Shown here: one piece after another, positions 48,200-50,061 of the stretch | Layout: the number at the start of each line of letters is the position of its first letter | How positions within the stretch are numbered: position 1 is the first letter of the stretch | Assembly (NCBI GenBank): GCA_964641695.1 | Contig: CAZXKG010000007.1 | Location: 1-50,061, forward strand | Source: RHKX01 sp964641695 | Lineage (GTDB): Bacteria > Actinomycetota > Thermoleophilia > Solirubrobacterales > 70-9 | Reading direction: 5' to 3' | DNA length: 50,061 nt | The notes under the pieces: generated by a model | What the model was told of the DNA's origin: nothing | The model's database searches: none | What the model saw: only the letters and a program-made list of their open reading frames with translations | Position numbers and translations under genes: made by a program

Positions 48200-49393
48200 G
48201 TGAGGGTTGGCGTCGTCGGGGCGGGGTTGGCCGGGCTGGCGGCGGCAGACTCGCTGGTCGGCCAAGGTCATGAGGTGGTCGTGTTCGAGGCTCGTGATCG
48301 TGTCGGGGGAAGGGTCCACTCCCGCCGTCTCGACGACGGGACCGTGATCGAGCTGGGGGCGGAGTTCATCCTTCCCGGCTGCGAGGAGGTGTTGAGACTC
48401 GCCGAGCGGCTGGGGCTTGATCTCTGCGACAAGGGGATGAGGTACGGCGACCGAGAGCCGCGCGGCGTCGACGTCTCAGCGACGGCGCTCGAGCTCGCGG
48501 TGGCGGCGGTGGACGCGGGTTTGCGGGCGCTTGGCTATGGCGCCGATCTCGAGTCGGCGCGCTCGTTCCTCGACCGGCTGCCCATCGACGCTGGGGCCCG
48601 GGAAGCCATCGTCGCCCGCGTCGAGGTCTCGGCTGCGGCCTCGGCCGACGCGGTTCCCGCCTCCGAGCTCGCGTTGCTCGCGGCCACGAGCGACCAGCCC
48701 GCGCCGAGTATCGCCGGCGGCAACCAGCGGCTGGCGATCGGACTCGCCGAGCCCCTCGCCGCCGCGGTGAGGCTGCAGTCACCGGTTCAGGCGGTGGACG
48801 TCGCCGCGGCCGGCCCGCGGATCTGCGGAGCCTGGGGTGAGGAGCGGGTCGACGCTTGTGTGATCGCGGTCCCCGCCCATCTGGTCGCCGCGATCCGGTT
48901 CGAGCCACGCCTCTCCGACGCGGTGCGTTCGGCGTTGGACACCGTCGCGGTCGGACACGCGGCCAAGCTCTTCCTCCCGCTGCGGACGCCCGCGCCGCCG
49001 AGTGCGACCCTCTCGGTCCCCGATCGCTACTGGGCATGGACTGCGACCGGTGAGGGCGATCGTCCTCAGCCCCTGGTCAGCGCCTTCGCGGGATCGGCCT
49101 CGGCGCTCTGCTCGCTGGACGTCAACTCGGGTCCCGGGGCGTGGGTCGGCAAGCTCGGGGATCTGCGGCCGGATCTCGAGCCGGTGGCCGAGGAGGCGAT
49201 GCTCTCGACCTGGGACGACGATCCCTGGGCGCGTGGCGCGTACTCGGTCTCCATCGGCCCGGAGGCCGAGGAGATCCTGCGGCAAGGGGCCGGGCCGATC
49301 CAGTTCGCGGGGGAGTACATGGGGGGCGAGATGCGCGCGCTGATGGAGGGGGCCCTGCGCAGCGGAGCGGCCGCCGCGGATCGGATCGAGTAG
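48200..49393 (+). CDS. Flavin amine oxidase family protein
   Basis: A 397-residue FAD enzyme. N-terminal Rossmann motif VGVVGAGLAGLAAADSL (about 3-19), VVFEARDRVGGRVHSRRLDDGTVIELGAEFI (about 29-59, the GGR FAD motif) and C-terminal PIQFAGEYMGGEMRALMEGALRSGAAAADRI, matching monoamine oxidase/polyamine oxidase relatives. It is shorter than usual (about 450). It starts with GTG 48200 right after the repeat array. Likely oxidises a primary or secondary amine in the same pathway; substrate unproven. Confidence 0.87.
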   Translation: MRVGVVGAGLAGLAAADSLVGQGHEVVVFEARDRVGGRVHSRRLDDGTVIELGAEFILPGCEEVLRLAERLGLDLCDKGMRYGDREPRGVDVSATALELAVAAVDAGLRALGYGADLESARSFLDRLPIDAGAREAIVARVEVSAAASADAVPASELALLAATSDQPAPSIAGGNQRLAIGLAEPLAAAVRLQSPVQAVDVAAAGPRICGAWGEERVDACVIAVPAHLVAAIRFEPRLSDAVRSALDTVAVGHAAKLFLPLRTPAPPSATLSVPDRYWAWTATGEGDRPQPLVSAFAGSASALCSLDVNSGPGAWVGKLGDLRPDLEPVAEEAMLSTWDDDPWARGAYSVSIGPEAEEILRQGAGPIQFAGEYMGGEMRALMEGALRSGAAAADRIE

Positions 49394-49430
49394 CGCCTGA
49401 GCCGGGCCGCCGCCGGAGTACGGCCGGCGA

Positions 49431-49471
49431 TTTGCGACATCGCCTTCGACTATCGACGCCGATGTCGCAAA
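49431..49471. terminator. Long imperfect hairpin (dispersed element, copy 2)
   Basis: 19-base arms (TTTGCGACATCGCCTTCGA and its partner, two mismatches) around CTA. Shares GACATCGCCTTCGA and overall layout with the perfect hairpin at 36396. Lies 38 bases after the amine oxidase stop. Confidence 0.55.
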
Positions 49472-49483
49472 GCGGCGACGTGG

Positions 49484-49512
49484 TTGCGTGCAAATCGGGC
49501 AACGGCTATCCT
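49484..49512 (+). promoter_or_regulatory. Promoter of the second acyl-CoA dehydrogenase
   Basis: TTGCGT (49484-49489) and TATCCT (49507-49512) with a 17-base spacer. Confidence 0.5.
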
Positions 49513-49521
49513 CCGCCTTGG

Positions 49522-49537
49522 TTGACTGACCAGTCAA
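49522..49537. promoter_or_regulatory. TetR-type operator before the second acyl-CoA dehydrogenase
   Basis: TTGACTG-AC-CAGTCAA, 7-base inverted repeat at the expected transcription start. The form TGACTGxxCAGTCA is typical of TetR-type fatty-acid and xenobiotic repressors and differs from the shared operator of the amine cluster. Confidence 0.65.
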
Positions 49538-49607
49538 TCGGTCGGGGTCGGAGGGACCGCGACCGGGCAACAAGCCCTTCAAACGACTTGAACAAGGAGC
49601 TACCACG

Positions 49608-50061
49608 GTGGTCGACTTCACACTCACCGACGAGCAGAAGGATCTGCGGGAGATGGCGCACAACTTCGCCGACAAGGAGATGCGCAAGGTCGCCTGGGAG
49701 TACGACAAGGAGGGGACCTGGCCCGACGAGGTGATCAAGAAGGCCTGGGAGATCGGCCTGATGAACACTCACACCCCCGAGCAGTACGGCGGNNNNNNNN
49801 NNTACGGCGGTCCGGGTCTCGACTACCTCTCCGGCTGTCTGATCGAGGAGGAGTTCGGCTGGGGCTGCTCCGGCATCGGCACCTCGCTCGCCGCCAACGG
49901 GCTGGCGTCAGCGCCGGTCGCGCTCGGCGGCTCCGAGGAGGTCAAGAAGGAGTACCTGGGCATGCTCTGCGAGGAGCCGAAGCTGGCCAGCTTCTGCCTG
50001 ACCGAGCCCGACGCCGGCTCCGACGTGGCGGCGATCGAGACCACCGCCCTACAGAAGGGCG
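49608..50061 (+). CDS. Acyl-CoA dehydrogenase (5' part, runs off the window)
   Basis: From GTG 49608 (AAGGAG ribosome site 8 bases upstream): VDFTLTDEQKDLREMAHNF, PEQYGG, LIEEEFGWGCSGIGTSLAANGLA and FCLTEPDAGSDVAAI, the N-terminal and middle blocks of acyl-CoA dehydrogenases. A 10-N gap at 49793-49802 is flanked on both sides by TACGGCGG; joining on that overlap gives the natural family sequence QYGGPGLDYLS. The catalytic C-terminal part lies outside. Confidence 0.9.
   Translation, partial: MVDFTLTDEQKDLREMAHNFADKEMRKVAWEYDKEGTWPDEVIKKAWEIGLMNTHTPEQYGXXXXYGGPGLDYLSGCLIEEEFGWGCSGIGTSLAANGLASAPVALGGSEEVKKEYLGMLCEEPKLASFCLTEPDAGSDVAAIETTALQKG
49793..49802. other. Assembly gap (10 N) with overlapping flanks
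   Basis: The same 8 bases TACGGCGG end and restart the sequence around the gap, so the two contigs probably overlap and no bases are missing. Confidence 0.85.

Overview
The window is high-GC DNA with short intergenic gaps, many GTG/TTG starts, ATGA/GTGA gene overlaps and -10-like boxes (TANNNT) lying 6-12 bases before start codons. Gene content (MerR and Rrf2 regulators, ArsA-type ATPase, lone Flp-like pilin, System I cytochrome c maturation, polyamine-type uptake) suggests an actinobacterium, perhaps of the class Thermoleophilia/Solirubrobacterales. That placement is inference. Three runs of 100 N and one of 10 N mark a scaffolded draft, plausibly from a metagenome. No transposase, integrase, prophage, rRNA or CRISPR array was seen.

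Layout. 0-4.3 kb: tail of an unknown gene, hydantoinase/oxoprolinase pair hyuB-hyuA and a small Cys/His-motif protein. 4.3-8.7 kb: L-aspartate oxidase (nadB) divergent from a histone-deacetylase-family amidohydrolase, an acidic coiled-coil protein and a Flp-like pilin. 8.8-11 kb: rph, rdgB and a cation diffusion facilitator, ending in a 92-bp tandem repeat array. 11.3-14.1 kb: small proteins and a large secreted protein. 14.1-18.6 kb: ccmH, a TlpA/CcmG thioredoxin, tRNA-Gly, ccmE, ccmF, a CcmI-like protein and secG. 18.6-24.1 kb: a shortened solute-binding protein, a complete sulfate ABC transporter and an Rrf2 regulator. 24.2-32.9 kb: MerR regulator, MTA/SAH deaminase, Nudix hydrolase, ArsA ATPase, a lipoprotein, a Na/Ca exchanger, Bcp peroxiredoxin, two small proteins and a second CDF transporter, then a 78-bp repeat array.

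33.2-50 kb is the most interesting part: a cluster of two paralogous PYROXD2/CrtI-like flavoproteins, a class III aminotransferase, an ADP-forming acyl-CoA synthetase, two acyl-CoA dehydrogenases, a Rieske oxygenase of the quaternary-amine type, a TetR regulator, a polyamine-type ABC transporter (potD-B-C-A) and a flavin amine oxidase. Three promoter regions in this cluster carry the same 14-base operator TGACTACAAGGTCA. This ties transporter, oxygenase, dehydrogenase, transaminase and flavoprotein into one probable regulon for uptake and oxidative breakdown of an amine (polyamine, betaine or N-methylated amine). The substrate cannot be read from sequence.

Two of the tandem arrays (92-bp near 11 kb, 107-bp near 48 kb) share a core with a hairpin whose stem differs by a compensatory base change, so they look like members of one dispersed structured repeat family.
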